42,469 bases of DNA from an uncultured Oscillospiraceae bacterium (GCA_946546815.1 CAMNOL010000006.1:1-42469); one strand, 5' to 3'; positions 33,745 through 42,170 are shown, counted from the stretch's first letter. Numbers and translations: made by a program. Notes: generated by a model from the sequence alone, not told the origin.

Positions 33745-34812
33745 TTACTCAAAGTTTGCGGCGGTCTGAACCTCCTGGATGCTGGTGCACAGGGGGCCGA
33801 AGGACTCCTTCAGCGCGTCCAGATCAAAGCCCATGGCCTCGGCGGCGTCGGTGTTGATGGTGGCGGTGCCGTTGTCAAAGGTCCGCACCGGAGTGGAGGC
33901 GGGGTCCGCGCCGTTGACCAGCACATCCACGATCATGTCGGCGGTCTCCACGCCCAGGTTGGCGTAATCCACGCCGTAGCCCAGGAAGGCGCCGTTCAGC
34001 GCGAAGGAGTCTGCGCCGGTGTACTGGGGCACCTTCGCCTCGTTGAAGGTCTCGTACAGGGACAGCTCGGCGGTCATAACGGTGTTGTCGGTGGGGGTGA
34101 ATACGGCCTTCACGCCGTCAGCGATCAGGGACTCGGCGGCCAGCTTAATCTCGTCGGTGGTGGAGCCGGTCTTTTCCACGTACTTCACGCCCTTGCTGTC
34201 CAGATAGGCCTTGGCCTCTGCGATGGGGGCGGTGGAGGAGTCCTGGGCGGTGTCGTACAGCAGGCCGATGGAGTCGGCGTCGGGATTGGCGGCGAAGATC
34301 AGGTCCATGATGGAGGCGGTGTTCAGCGCGTCAGAGGTGCCGGTGATGTTGCCGCCGGGGGCCTCCATGCTCTCCACCAGACCGGCGCCCACCGGGTCGG
34401 AGACGGCGGAGAAGATCACGGGGATCTGGTTGCTCTCGGTGGCGGTCTGCATGACGGTGGCCACCGGGGTGGCGATGGCGACGATGACGTCCACCTGATC
34501 GGCGATCATGTCGGCGGAGATCTGGTTCAGCACGGTGGCGTCGGCCTGGGCGTTGGAGTACTCCACTTCAAAGGTGCAGCCCAGCTCCTTGCCTCTGGTC
34601 TCCAGCTCGCTCTGGATGTTGTCCACGATCTGGTTCAGGGAGGCGTGATCCACCCAGTTGGCGATGCCCACCTTGTAGGTCTTGCCGCCGGCGGCGGAGG
34701 TGTCAGAGGGAGCGGCGGACTTGTCAGCGGCGGGGGTGCCGGAGCTGCTGCCGCAGGCGGCCAGACTCAGCGCCAGAGAGAGCGCCAGAACCAGAGAGAT
34801 CAGTTTTTTCAT
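33745..34812 (-). CDS. ABC transporter substrate-binding lipoprotein (TrpX-like, COG2984)
   Basis: A 355-residue exported lipoprotein with lipobox LAAC (Cys20) and a Ser/Ala linker. The mature part has the periplasmic-binding fold typical of COG2984 (KVGIANWVDHASLN, VDVIVAIATPVATVMQTATESNQIPVIFSAVSDPVGAGLV). Members of this family with a tryptophan T-box are the TrpXYZ importers of Firmicutes. Here the T-box upstream has a TGG specifier, which supports tryptophan as ligand. It is the first gene of the operon, separated from the permease by 357 bases of hairpin-rich DNA. Confidence 0.92.
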   Translation of the reverse strand: MKKLISLVLALSLALSLAACGSSSGTPAADKSAAPSDTSAAGGKTYKVGIANWVDHASLNQIVDNIQSELETRGKELGCTFEVEYSNAQADATVLNQISADMIADQVDVIVAIATPVATVMQTATESNQIPVIFSAVSDPVGAGLVESMEAPGGNITGTSDALNTASIMDLIFAANPDADSIGLLYDTAQDSSTAPIAEAKAYLDSKGVKYVEKTGSTTDEIKLAAESLIADGVKAVFTPTDNTVMTAELSLYETFNEAKVPQYTGADSFALNGAFLGYGVDYANLGVETADMIVDVLVNGADPASTPVRTFDNGTATINTDAAEAMGFDLDALKESFGPLCTSIQEVQTAANFE

Positions 34813-34868
34813 GGTGTTTTCCTCCTTAAATCATACCGGATGGCTGGTTGGAGAGCAACTTTTCAAAG

Positions 34869-35133
34869 AAAAAAGCACCCCTCGCCCCGACTCGGGACAA
34901 GAGCTGCTGCTCCTGCGGTACCACCCAAATTGACAGAATTGTCCGCTCGTTCCGCACCCACCAGTGCGCTTCCCTGATAACGGGTGAAGAACCCGTCGCA
35001 CGCTACTGAATCCCTGTTTGCGCGCGCCCTCAGAAGTCCATTCCCCTGCCGGTCACAGGCGGCCCTCACAGCACACGGGCGGCTCTCTGAACAGCTTCCT
35101 GGCAGGCTACTACTCTTCTTCAACGGTTTATTG
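34869..35133 (-). promoter_or_regulatory. T-box riboswitch, Trp specifier (TGG)
   Basis: On the minus strand the T-box core GGGTGGTACCGC lies at 34915-34926. Stem I is closed by CCTGCC/GGCAGG and carries the AGAGAG and GCTGTGAG distal-loop motifs. The specifier loop reads GAA-TGG-AC, with the Trp codon at 35038-35040. A stem III-like hairpin is at 34980-34996. The terminator stem pairs 34879-34889 with 34893-34903 and is followed by six T (34869-34874). Uncharged tRNA-Trp should favour antitermination and raise transporter expression. Confidence 0.95.
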
Positions 35134-35139
35134 TATTGG

Positions 35140-35168
35140 ATTATAACCGCTTTTATGCCCCTTGTCAA
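35140..35168 (-). promoter_or_regulatory. Promoter of the T-box/tryptophan transporter operon
   Basis: Full consensus on the minus strand: TTGACA (35163-35168), 17 bases, TATAAT (35140-35145). Confidence 0.95.
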
Positions 35169-35180
35169 TGAAAACGACAG

Positions 35181-35219
35181 AAAAAATACGGGAGGCGCCG
35201 ATGGGGTCCGGACCTCCCG
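35181..35219 (-). terminator. Terminator of rex
   Basis: CGGGAGG (35189-35195) pairs with CCTCCCG (35213-35219), with six T on the minus strand (35181-35186). Confidence 0.85.
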
Positions 35220-35236
35220 CAAACATGCTCAGCGGA

Positions 35237-35890
35237 TCACTCGCCCTCGGCCTTCTGCCCGGCGTCTGAGATGTAGTAGCTCAGCGTGAGCAGAGAGTCG
35301 GAAAAGTGAACGTTTTCCACAAAAACGCCGGAATCGCCCACATCCAGCTCAGCATTGGTAAAATTCCAGATGCCCTGCACGCCCCCGGCGATGAGGTGCT
35401 CGGCCATGTCCTGGGCGGCGGAGCGGGGGAGGGTGAGGACCCCCACGTTGACCTTATGGCTGCGCAGGTACTCGTCCAGCTCGTCCACAGCGCGCACCGT
35501 CACGCCGTTGAACTCCCGTCCGATGGCGGCGGGGTCGGCGTCAAAGGCGGCGGAGAGCGCAAAGCCGTTTTTGCCGAAGGAAAAGTTGCGGATCAGAGCT
35601 TTGCCCAGGTTGCCGGCGCCGATGAGCACGGCGGAATGGTCCTGATCCATGCCCAGAATCTCAGAAATCTCCCGGCGCAGGTCCGCCACGTTGTAGCCGT
35701 AGCCCTGCTGACCGAATTCACCGAAGCAGCTCAGATCCTGCCGGATCTGGGAGGCGGTGATCCCCATGCGCTTACCCAGTGCGGAGGAAGAGATGCGAAC
35801 CGCTCCGTCCCGATGCAGCGCTTCCAGTGTGCGGTAGTAGCGCGGCAGGCGGCGGATCACTGCGCTGGACACCTTCCCTTTCTTCACCAT
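35237..35890 (-). CDS. rex: Redox-sensing transcriptional repressor Rex
   Basis: NADH/NAD+ sensor that represses fermentation and respiration genes when NAD+ is high. The 217 residues have an N-terminal winged helix (about 1-80; RRLPRYYRTLEAL, MGITASQIRQDLS, FGEFGQQGYGY), a Rossmann fold with GAGNLGKAL, and a C-terminal swapped helix. The TTGACA promoter is its own. I did not find a clear Rex-type inverted repeat near this promoter. Confidence 0.96.
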   Translation of the reverse strand: MVKKGKVSSAVIRRLPRYYRTLEALHRDGAVRISSSALGKRMGITASQIRQDLSCFGEFGQQGYGYNVADLRREISEILGMDQDHSAVLIGAGNLGKALIRNFSFGKNGFALSAAFDADPAAIGREFNGVTVRAVDELDEYLRSHKVNVGVLTLPRSAAQDMAEHLIAGGVQGIWNFTNAELDVGDSGVFVENVHFSDSLLTLSYYISDAGQKAEGE

Positions 35891-35941
35891 TAAAATCCCC
35901 TCTCATAGATAGGCTGACCCTATTATTCCAATATACAGATT

Positions 35942-35970
35942 ATTTTAATTGATTCAACTGGAAATGTCAA
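35942..35970 (-). promoter_or_regulatory. Promoter of rex
   Basis: Minus strand TTGACA (35965-35970), 17 bases, TAAAAT (35942-35947). Confidence 0.88.
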
Positions 35971-36043
35971 CAAACAATCCGAAGCCAAGGGAAGAAAACA
36001 GGGAGAATAGGGGGAAAATAAGGGTTTTTGTCAATTTGTCAGA

Positions 36044-36089
36044 CAAAAACCAAAGGGCGGCCTTCCCAAACGCTGTGGGAAAACCGCCC
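36044..36089 (-). terminator. Terminator of the MMPL transporter/lipoprotein operon
   Basis: A long imperfect stem (36055-36068 with 36076-36089; GGGCGG and CCGCCC at the base, TTCCCA/TGGGAA at the tip), followed on the minus strand by a T-rich tract. A 9-bp inverted repeat GTTTTTGTC/GACAAAAAC (36024-36050) overlaps the T-tract. Confidence 0.85.
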
Positions 36090-36103
36090 CTGTGGTCCTG
36101 GGG

Positions 36104-39100
36104 TCACTGGCCGATGGAATCGGTCTTGTAGATGAATTTCACGGTGCAGTCTGTGCCGGGCAGGGAGCCGCCGAAGGAGTTGTACTCCCGGGCGAAGTCC
36201 TGAACTGCGTTCAGCCGCTGCCAGGTGCTGTCCAGATCCTCGTCCACGATGTCCTCCAGCTTCTGGATGCCCTCCTCGCTGTACTCGTTGACGCCGTCCA
36301 CCAGGTCGCCGGTGCCGTCCAGCAGTTTTTTGACGCCGTCCAGCAGTGCGGGCAGGTTGTCGTCCAGCTTCTGCGTGCCGTTGGAGAGCTTCTGCATACC
36401 GTCCTTCAACTGGCCTGCGCCGTTGTCCAGCTGCTCCGCCCCGTCCTCCAGATCGGAGGCGCCGTTGTCCAGCTGCTCCACGCCGTCTGCCAGCTCAGGC
36501 ACCTTGCCGGCCACCCGCTGAATGCCGTCGTTCAGCTGACCGGCGCCGGCGCTGGCCTGCTGAGAGCCGTCCTTCAGGCTCTTGGAGCCGGAGAACAGCT
36601 TGGAAGCGCCGTCCTTCAGCGCCTTCAGGCCGCTGATCAGGGCGTTGGAGCCGCTCTCCAGCTGCTCAATGCCCTCGTACACGCCGGGATGCTCCTCGTC
36701 ACCGGACTGCAGACCGGCGGAAATGGTCTTTGCGCCGGTCTGGAGCTGCTCAATGCCCTCGTACACGCCGGGGTGCTCCGCGTCGCCGGATTTCACGCCG
36801 GCGGCCACAGTCTTTGCGCCGCCCTGGAGCTGCTCAATGCCCTCGTACACGCCGGGGTGCTCCTCATCGCCGGATTTCAGCCCGGCGGCGATGGCTGCCG
36901 CCCCCTCATACAGGCCGGGGTGCTCGCTGCTGCCGGTCTTGACATAGGTTCCGGCCACCTGCTCCTTCAGAGCGGATTTCAGGTTCTTTGCGCCGTCGGA
37001 AAGGTGTTCCAGGCTGTCCCCTGCGCCCTTCTTCAGGCCCCCTGCCGCCTTGCCGATGTTCTCGGCATAGGTCTGGATGGTGCCGGCCTGCTTGCTCAGC
37101 TCGTCGGCTGCGCCGCCGGCGCTCTTGACGGCGTCCTTGGCATCGCCTACAGCGCTCTTTGCGCTGCTGACCTTGTCCTTTGCGCTGTCCACATCGGACT
37201 GGGACAGGCCGTCGATGGCCTTCAGCGCGTCCTTGATGGCGTCCTTCTGTTCGTCGGTCAGGTTGTCGTCGTCTTTGATTTTATCCAGCTTGTCGGCGCT
37301 GCTCTTGGCGTCTTTGATGTCCCCGTTGACCTTTTTCAGCTTGTCGGCGGCGTCGTCCAGGGCGTCGTCGGCGGAGCCGACCTTGTCGGCAGCGGTGTCC
37401 AGCTTGCTGTCGGCGTCCTTCAGGCCCTCCGCGGCGTCGCTCAGCTTTTTGGCCGCGCTGCCGATGCCCTCTGCCATGCCGGAGATTTTGTCCAGGTTGT
37501 CGTCGGTGGACTCCTTCAGCTGCTGCGCGCCGCCGGAGATCTGGCTCAGACCCTTCTGGAGCTGGCCGTCGTCGCTGGTCAGCGCGCTGTTGAGCTGGTC
37601 CGCGCCGCTCATGAGCTGTTTCGCCCCGGGAACCAGCCGGTCCTTCACCGAGGACAGCAGCTTCTCTGCGCCGCCGTCCATGGCGTCCAGACCGGGCATC
37701 AGCTTCTGGTCGATGGCGCTGGTCAGGGCGCCGGCCCCGGTATCCATGGTGTCTGCGCCCTCCTTCAGTGCCAGCACGCCCTCCTTCAGGCTGCTTGCGC
37801 CCTGGGGCAGGGCGGAGACCTTCTGCTGCATGGTGCCCAGACCGTCGTCCAGCTGCTTTGCGCCGTCGTTCAGGTCCTTTGCGCCCTCTGCCAGCCGGTC
37901 GGTGCCCTTGGCCAGGTCGTCAGAGCCCTTTGCCAGCTTGGGCACCCCCTGGGTCAGCTGGTCGGTGCCCTTTTTCAGCGCGGAAGTGCCGTCCTTCAGG
38001 TCAGAGGTGCCGTCTTTCAGGGCGGAGGTGCCGTCCTTCAGGTCGCCGGCGCCGTCGTTGAGCTGCTTTGCGCCCTTGTTCAGGTCGTTGACGCCCTTGT
38101 CCAGGTCCCCGGTGCCGTCGCTGAGCTTGCCCATGCCGTCGTTCAGGTCCTCTGCGCCGTCCACCAGCTTCTGGGTGGCATCCTTCAGCTCCGCCATGGA
38201 CTCCTTCAGGTGGTCCACAGAGTTCACGTCGTCCAGATTCAGCTCCTTCAGGGCGTTGTTGGAGGCGACGGTGACCACAGTGGCCAGGGAGAAATCGGTG
38301 ACGTCGGCCTCGATCTCCACGTATTCGGGGATCTCGATGTCAATGGGGTTGCCGTCGGTGCCGGTGAGGGTGTCCAGGCCCAGGGACTCCTCCAGGCCGG
38401 GCATGGCCATGCCCACCACCACGGTGTTCTCGCCGCTGTTGATGACCTCGCCGTGGGTGACGTGAATGCTGGAGGCCTTCTCGTTGTCCAGAATGGTGCC
38501 GGAGACCATGGTGAAGGGCTGGTAGACGGTGACCTTTTTGCCGTTCACCTTCACCTGCTTGGAGGCGTTGTTGGTGTAGTCAAAGTGAATCTTCAGGTGG
38601 CCGGAGGCGCCGTCCAGCTCCTCAGGGGTGACCTTTTTTCCGTCCAGGGTGTAGGTGATGGACACGCTCACCGGCAGCTGCCGGTCCGTGGTGCCCTGAT
38701 AGTACACGTCCGCGCCCTCGGCGTCCCAGGTGATGGTGCCGTCGGGGTTCTCAGTGTAGGAGCCGTCCCCCTTCACGTTGGTCAGGCCGGAGAGGTCGGT
38801 TTTGTCGCTGAGGGACTGGTCGCCCTTTTTGTTCTTCAGCCAGCTGCTGACGATGGTCTTGGTGGCGCTGCCGTTGGCGTCGGCGATGACGTAGACGGTC
38901 TCCTCCTTGCCGCTTTCGCTGCTGTGGGTGGAGAACATCTCATCAGCGGCGGCGGCGACGGCCTCCGCTGCGGCCTGCTCGGCGGGGGTCAGCTCCGTGC
39001 CGGAGGCGCTGGAGTCCGCCTCCACCTCAGCGGCGCTGGCGGAGCAGCCCGTCAGGCAGGACAGCGCCAGGGCCAGGGCCAGAACAAGAGCGGTGATGCG

Positions 39101-39109
39101 TTTGCTCAT
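36104..39109 (-). CDS. Large lipoprotein of Leu-x-x-Gly heptad repeats, partner of an MMPL transporter
   Basis: A 1001-residue exported protein with lipobox LTGC. An N-terminal globular part (about 50-290) is followed by very long stretches of 7-residue repeats with Leu and Gly at fixed places (type: LKDGTSD, LAKGTDR, LNDGAKQ), the X-X-X-Leu-X-X-Gly pattern described for YhgE/Pip and some MMPL proteins. Asp/Ala/Lys-rich helical segments lie in the middle. A 28-residue unit (HPGVYEGIEQLQ type) is repeated nearly exactly. No C-terminal membrane anchor is visible. It lies 56 bases after the transporter gene and shares its promoter. It may form an extracellular rod or periplasm-like conduit for the transporter; that role is inferred. 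ATG 39109 follows AGGATG. Confidence 0.85.
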   Translation of the reverse strand: MSKRITALVLALALALSCLTGCSASAAEVEADSSASGTELTPAEQAAAEAVAAAADEMFSTHSSESGKEETVYVIADANGSATKTIVSSWLKNKKGDQSLSDKTDLSGLTNVKGDGSYTENPDGTITWDAEGADVYYQGTTDRQLPVSVSITYTLDGKKVTPEELDGASGHLKIHFDYTNNASKQVKVNGKKVTVYQPFTMVSGTILDNEKASSIHVTHGEVINSGENTVVVGMAMPGLEESLGLDTLTGTDGNPIDIEIPEYVEIEADVTDFSLATVVTVASNNALKELNLDDVNSVDHLKESMAELKDATQKLVDGAEDLNDGMGKLSDGTGDLDKGVNDLNKGAKQLNDGAGDLKDGTSALKDGTSDLKDGTSALKKGTDQLTQGVPKLAKGSDDLAKGTDRLAEGAKDLNDGAKQLDDGLGTMQQKVSALPQGASSLKEGVLALKEGADTMDTGAGALTSAIDQKLMPGLDAMDGGAEKLLSSVKDRLVPGAKQLMSGADQLNSALTSDDGQLQKGLSQISGGAQQLKESTDDNLDKISGMAEGIGSAAKKLSDAAEGLKDADSKLDTAADKVGSADDALDDAADKLKKVNGDIKDAKSSADKLDKIKDDDNLTDEQKDAIKDALKAIDGLSQSDVDSAKDKVSSAKSAVGDAKDAVKSAGGAADELSKQAGTIQTYAENIGKAAGGLKKGAGDSLEHLSDGAKNLKSALKEQVAGTYVKTGSSEHPGLYEGAAAIAAGLKSGDEEHPGVYEGIEQLQGGAKTVAAGVKSGDAEHPGVYEGIEQLQTGAKTISAGLQSGDEEHPGVYEGIEQLESGSNALISGLKALKDGASKLFSGSKSLKDGSQQASAGAGQLNDGIQRVAGKVPELADGVEQLDNGASDLEDGAEQLDNGAGQLKDGMQKLSNGTQKLDDNLPALLDGVKKLLDGTGDLVDGVNEYSEEGIQKLEDIVDEDLDSTWQRLNAVQDFAREYNSFGGSLPGTDCTVKFIYKTDSIGQ
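36662..36935. repeat. 84-bp tandem repeats inside the heptad lipoprotein gene
   Basis: Near-identical copies at spacing 84 bases (anchors at 36667, 36751 and 36835), plus a degenerate copy 63 bases further on. Each 84-bp unit encodes 28 residues, four heptads. The high identity suggests recent duplication and possible length variation between strains. Confidence 0.88.
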
Positions 39110-39165
39110 AGGGATACATCCTTTCGTTTTCAATCGAAATTCAGAAGAAACCATTTACAATGGGA

Positions 39166-41235
39166 TCAGGAACAGTGCCCCATGCCCAGGGTGGTTTTGC
39201 AGATCAGGGGGTCCAGCAGCAGATACATGCTGGGCAGAATGGCGATGACGACCACCATGCTGATCAGAGCGCCCCGCCCCAGCAGCATACAGATGGAGCC
39301 CACCATGTCGGCGGAGGAGTAGAAGCCCACGCCGGCGGTGGCGGCGAAGAAGCCCAGGGCGCTGGTGATGATGGAATGAATAGAGGTGGACAGGGCAATC
39401 TCTGCGGCTTCCGCCTTGCTGCGCCCGTCCATGCGCTCCTTTTTGTACCGGGTGGTCATCAGGATGGCGTAGTCCACGGTGGCGCCCAGCTGAATGGTGC
39501 CCACGCAGACCGAGGCGATAAAGGGCAGCGTCTGGTGGAGATAGAAGGAGGCGCCCATATTGATGTAAATGGCCAGCTCAATGACCAGCACCAGAATAAA
39601 GGGCAGGGAGATGGACTGGAGCACCAGCAGGATCAGCACGAAGATGGCGCCGATGGACACCGCGCTGACCACCGCAAAGTCGTGGTCCGTCACCTGGATC
39701 AGGTCCTTGGTGCAGGCGGTCTCGCCGATGAGCATACCGTTGGGGTCGTAGCGCTTGATGATGGCGCTGAGGGCGTCGCACTGCTGGTTCACCTCGTCGG
39801 TGGCGATCTCGTAGCTGGAGGAGACCATCAGCAGCTTCCAGTTGTCGCTCTCCAGCAGGTCTTTGACCTCGGAGGGCACCAGCTCGGTGGGGAGCATGGA
39901 GCCGATGACGGAGTCCAGACCCATGCAGAAGTTGACGCCGTCCAGGTGTTTGATGGCGTTGGTCATCTGAATGGTGTCCTTGTGGGGCAGGTCGCTGTCC
40001 ACCAGGATCATGGAAATGGAGGACATATCGAAGGCCTCCAGCGCCTTGTTGGCCTGAACGCTGCCCATGGTCTCGGGCAGGCTGGTGTCCAGCTTGTAGT
40101 ACACATCGTAGTGGTTGTTGCCGTAGAAGGCGGGCACCCACAGAATCACCATAATGAGGGCGAAGAGCCGGTAGTGCTTCAGGATGAAGTCGGACAGGCC
40201 CCCGGTGCCGATGCGGAAGGAGCGGTGGGTGGTCCGCTCAATGGCCCGATCCATGACCAGGATAAAGGCGGGCAGCACCGTGACGCAGCTGAGCACGCCG
40301 AAGATGACGCCCTTGGCCATGACAATGCCCAGGTCCATACCCAGGGTAAAGGACATGAAGCACAGGGCGATGAAGCCTGCGATGGTGGTCAGAGAGGAGC
40401 CGGTGATGGAGACGATGGTGGCGGCGATGGCCTCCGCCATGGCTTCCTTCCGGTCCGCGCATTGAGCCTTGTGCTCCTTAAAGCTGGAGTACAGGAAGAT
40501 GGAGTAGTCCAGGGTGACGCCCAGCTGCAGCACCGCCACCAGCGCCATGGTCAGGAAGGAGATCTCCCCCCGGAGGAAGTTGGTGCCCAGGTTGTACAGA
40601 ATGGACATGCCGATGTTCAGCAGGATCACCGCCGGCACCAGGAAGGAGTCCAGCGTCACCGTCAGCACCACCGCGGTGAGCCCGGCGGCGATGACCACGT
40701 ACCAGGGCATCTCCAGTTCGATCAGCTCCTTGGTGTCCTCCACAATGGCGGACATACTGGACAGGAAGCACTGCTTTCCCGCCAGCGCCCGGATCTTCTG
40801 CACGGCCTCCAGCGTCTCGTCGGCGGAGGTGGTGGTGTCCATGAAGATGAACATCAGCGTGCTGTTGCCGTCCTTGGAGTAGAACACGTCCCGGACGGAA
40901 TCCGGCAGCACCTCGGAGGGGACGGACAGGTCCACCAGGGAGTCGTACCAGAGCACCGTGTCCACGTGGTCGATGTGCTCCAGCTGGGTTTTCAGCTTTG
41001 CCGCGTCCTTTGGCTCCATGTCCTCGCAGACAAAGATGGAATAAGCGGCCTTGCCGAACTCGTTGAGCAGGATGTCCTGTCCCTCCATGGTCTCCAGATC
41101 AGAGGGCAGGTAGGACAGAATGTCGTAGTTGATTCTGGTATAAATGATGCCGAACACCGAGGGAATCAGCAGCAAAAAGCTGAGCAGGATGATCGGGATC
41201 CTCAGCTTGACGATCACTTCGCCAAAACGCTTCAT
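39166..41235 (-). CDS. MMPL/RND-family transporter
   Basis: A 689-residue membrane transporter of two similar halves: one membrane helix, a large extracytoplasmic loop (about 35-175; 372-515), then five helices. The proton-relay Asp-Tyr pairs known in MmpL proteins are present in both halves (Asp243-Tyr244 in GVTLDYS and Asp588-Tyr589 in GATVDYA). It is first in an operon with the heptad-repeat lipoprotein and diverges from a TetR gene. The substrate is unknown; lipids, detergents or drugs are typical for the family. GAGGTG precedes the ATG. Confidence 0.93.
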   Translation of the reverse strand: MKRFGEVIVKLRIPIILLSFLLLIPSVFGIIYTRINYDILSYLPSDLETMEGQDILLNEFGKAAYSIFVCEDMEPKDAAKLKTQLEHIDHVDTVLWYDSLVDLSVPSEVLPDSVRDVFYSKDGNSTLMFIFMDTTTSADETLEAVQKIRALAGKQCFLSSMSAIVEDTKELIELEMPWYVVIAAGLTAVVLTVTLDSFLVPAVILLNIGMSILYNLGTNFLRGEISFLTMALVAVLQLGVTLDYSIFLYSSFKEHKAQCADRKEAMAEAIAATIVSITGSSLTTIAGFIALCFMSFTLGMDLGIVMAKGVIFGVLSCVTVLPAFILVMDRAIERTTHRSFRIGTGGLSDFILKHYRLFALIMVILWVPAFYGNNHYDVYYKLDTSLPETMGSVQANKALEAFDMSSISMILVDSDLPHKDTIQMTNAIKHLDGVNFCMGLDSVIGSMLPTELVPSEVKDLLESDNWKLLMVSSSYEIATDEVNQQCDALSAIIKRYDPNGMLIGETACTKDLIQVTDHDFAVVSAVSIGAIFVLILLVLQSISLPFILVLVIELAIYINMGASFYLHQTLPFIASVCVGTIQLGATVDYAILMTTRYKKERMDGRSKAEAAEIALSTSIHSIITSALGFFAATAGVGFYSSADMVGSICMLLGRGALISMVVVIAILPSMYLLLDPLICKTTLGMGHCS

Positions 41236-41260
41236 GGGAACACCTCGCAGTCAATGGGAA

Positions 41261-41352
41261 ACGAACTGACCGTTCGTCATTTTTTCAATAGACAGTATAG
41301 AACAAAACTGACCGACGGTCAACAGGTAAAATGGAAAAAACTGACCGTCAGT
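41261..41352. promoter_or_regulatory. Three operator-like dyads for the TetR regulator
   Basis: Site 1, 41261-41277: ACGAAC-N5-GTTCGT (it also contains TGAC-N5-GTCA). Site 2, 41309-41321: TGACC-GAC-GGTCA, overlapping the -35 of the transporter promoter. Site 3, 41340-41352: ACTGAC-C-GTCAGT. All share a TGACCG core. Sites 1 and 2 bracket the transporter -10, so binding should block transcription. Confidence 0.8.
41294..41322 (-). promoter_or_regulatory. Promoter of the MMPL transporter operon
   Basis: Minus strand TTGACC (41317-41322), 17 bases, TATACT (41294-41299). Its -35 lies inside operator-like site 2. Confidence 0.87.
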
Positions 41353-41419
41353 CGGTTTTTTTGTGAAGAGCGTCAAAAAGGACGGGCTGGGGACAGGCGT
41401 TTTTACCGGACTTTTGCTG

Positions 41420-41448
41420 TTGACTTCTGAAATTTCCTGCCGTATGAT
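41420..41448 (+). promoter_or_regulatory. Promoter of the TetR-family regulator
   Basis: TTGACT (41420-41425), 17 bases, TATGAT (41443-41448). The leader is about 110 nt; no operator-like dyad overlaps it. Confidence 0.85.
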
Positions 41449-41567
41449 TACGTTATCCTATGAGAGATGCGGCGAAAGAGGGACTGCAAAGGCTCCGGAA
41501 CGCCGTCTGCGCCTGCCTTGGACGGGGCTGACGCAGAGCACAGACGAAGCAGAAGGGAGGCGCTGAG

Positions 41568-42170
41568 ATGGGAAAGGTGGAAGAGAATAAACAGCAGAAG
41601 CAGGAGCGTCTGCTGGACACGGCGTTTCAGCTGTTCACCACCAAAGGACTGACAAAGACGTCCATTTCCGACATTGTCAACAACGCCGGCGTGGCCAAGG
41701 GCACCTTTTACCTTTATTTTAAGGACAAGTACGACATTGCCAACAAGCTCATCGCCAGGAAGGCCCGGCACCTGTGCCTTCAGGCGCTGGAAAAGCTGGA
41801 CCGCGCCGAACTCACCGATCCCGGGGACCGGCTGATCTTTATCGTGGACGATATTCTCAACCAATTCCAGAAAACCCATATGCTGCTGCGCTTCATCAAC
41901 AAGAACCTGAGCTGGGGAATTTTCAAAAACGCCCTGATCCGGGGCAGCGAGGACCACGACAGGGAGATGGCGGAGCTGTTCCGGCGGATTCTGGGGGATG
42001 ATCTGGAGCATTGGGAGCATCTGGACGCAATGATCTACCTGATCGTGGAAATGGTGGGCAGCAGCTGCTACTCGGTGATCCTGGAGCGGGACCCCATGCC
42101 CCTGGAGGATTTTAAGCCCCATCTGTACCGGTCCATTCGGGCAGTGGTGAAAAGCTTTCAAAAATCGTGA
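41568..42170 (+). CDS. TetR/AcrR-family transcriptional regulator
   Basis: A 200-residue one-component repressor. The N-terminal helix-turn-helix (about 10-58) has the family pattern LLDTAFQLFTTKGLTKTSISDI and AGVAKGTFYLYFKDKYD. The C-terminal ligand domain is divergent. It is divergent from the MMPL transporter operon and three dyads sharing a TGACCG core lie between them, so it most likely represses that operon and responds to a transported compound. GGGAGG precedes the ATG. Confidence 0.93.
   Translation: MGKVEENKQQKQERLLDTAFQLFTTKGLTKTSISDIVNNAGVAKGTFYLYFKDKYDIANKLIARKARHLCLQALEKLDRAELTDPGDRLIFIVDDILNQFQKTHMLLRFINKNLSWGIFKNALIRGSEDHDREMAELFRRILGDDLEHWEHLDAMIYLIVEMVGSSCYSVILERDPMPLEDFKPHLYRSIRAVVKSFQKS

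Noticed and set aside
35891-35970. Rex autoregulatory operator at the rex promoter
   Set aside because: No TTGTGA-type inverted repeat was found between the promoter and start; the AT-rich stretch alone is not enough.
36662-36935. CRISPR-like array
   Set aside because: The 84-base units are coding, repeat across their whole length without unique spacers, and translate to in-frame heptads.
36092-39322. 1076-codon plus-strand open frame opposite the heptad-repeat lipoprotein
   Set aside because: The minus frame has a signal peptide, lipobox, ribosome site and regular heptads. The plus frame only mirrors the repeats as Leu/Val/Gln-rich shadow and starts within the terminator.
39160-41430. 756-codon plus-strand open frame opposite the MMPL transporter
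   Set aside because: The minus frame shows twelve membrane segments and both Asp-Tyr pairs. The antisense frame is His/Gly/Asp-rich without domains.
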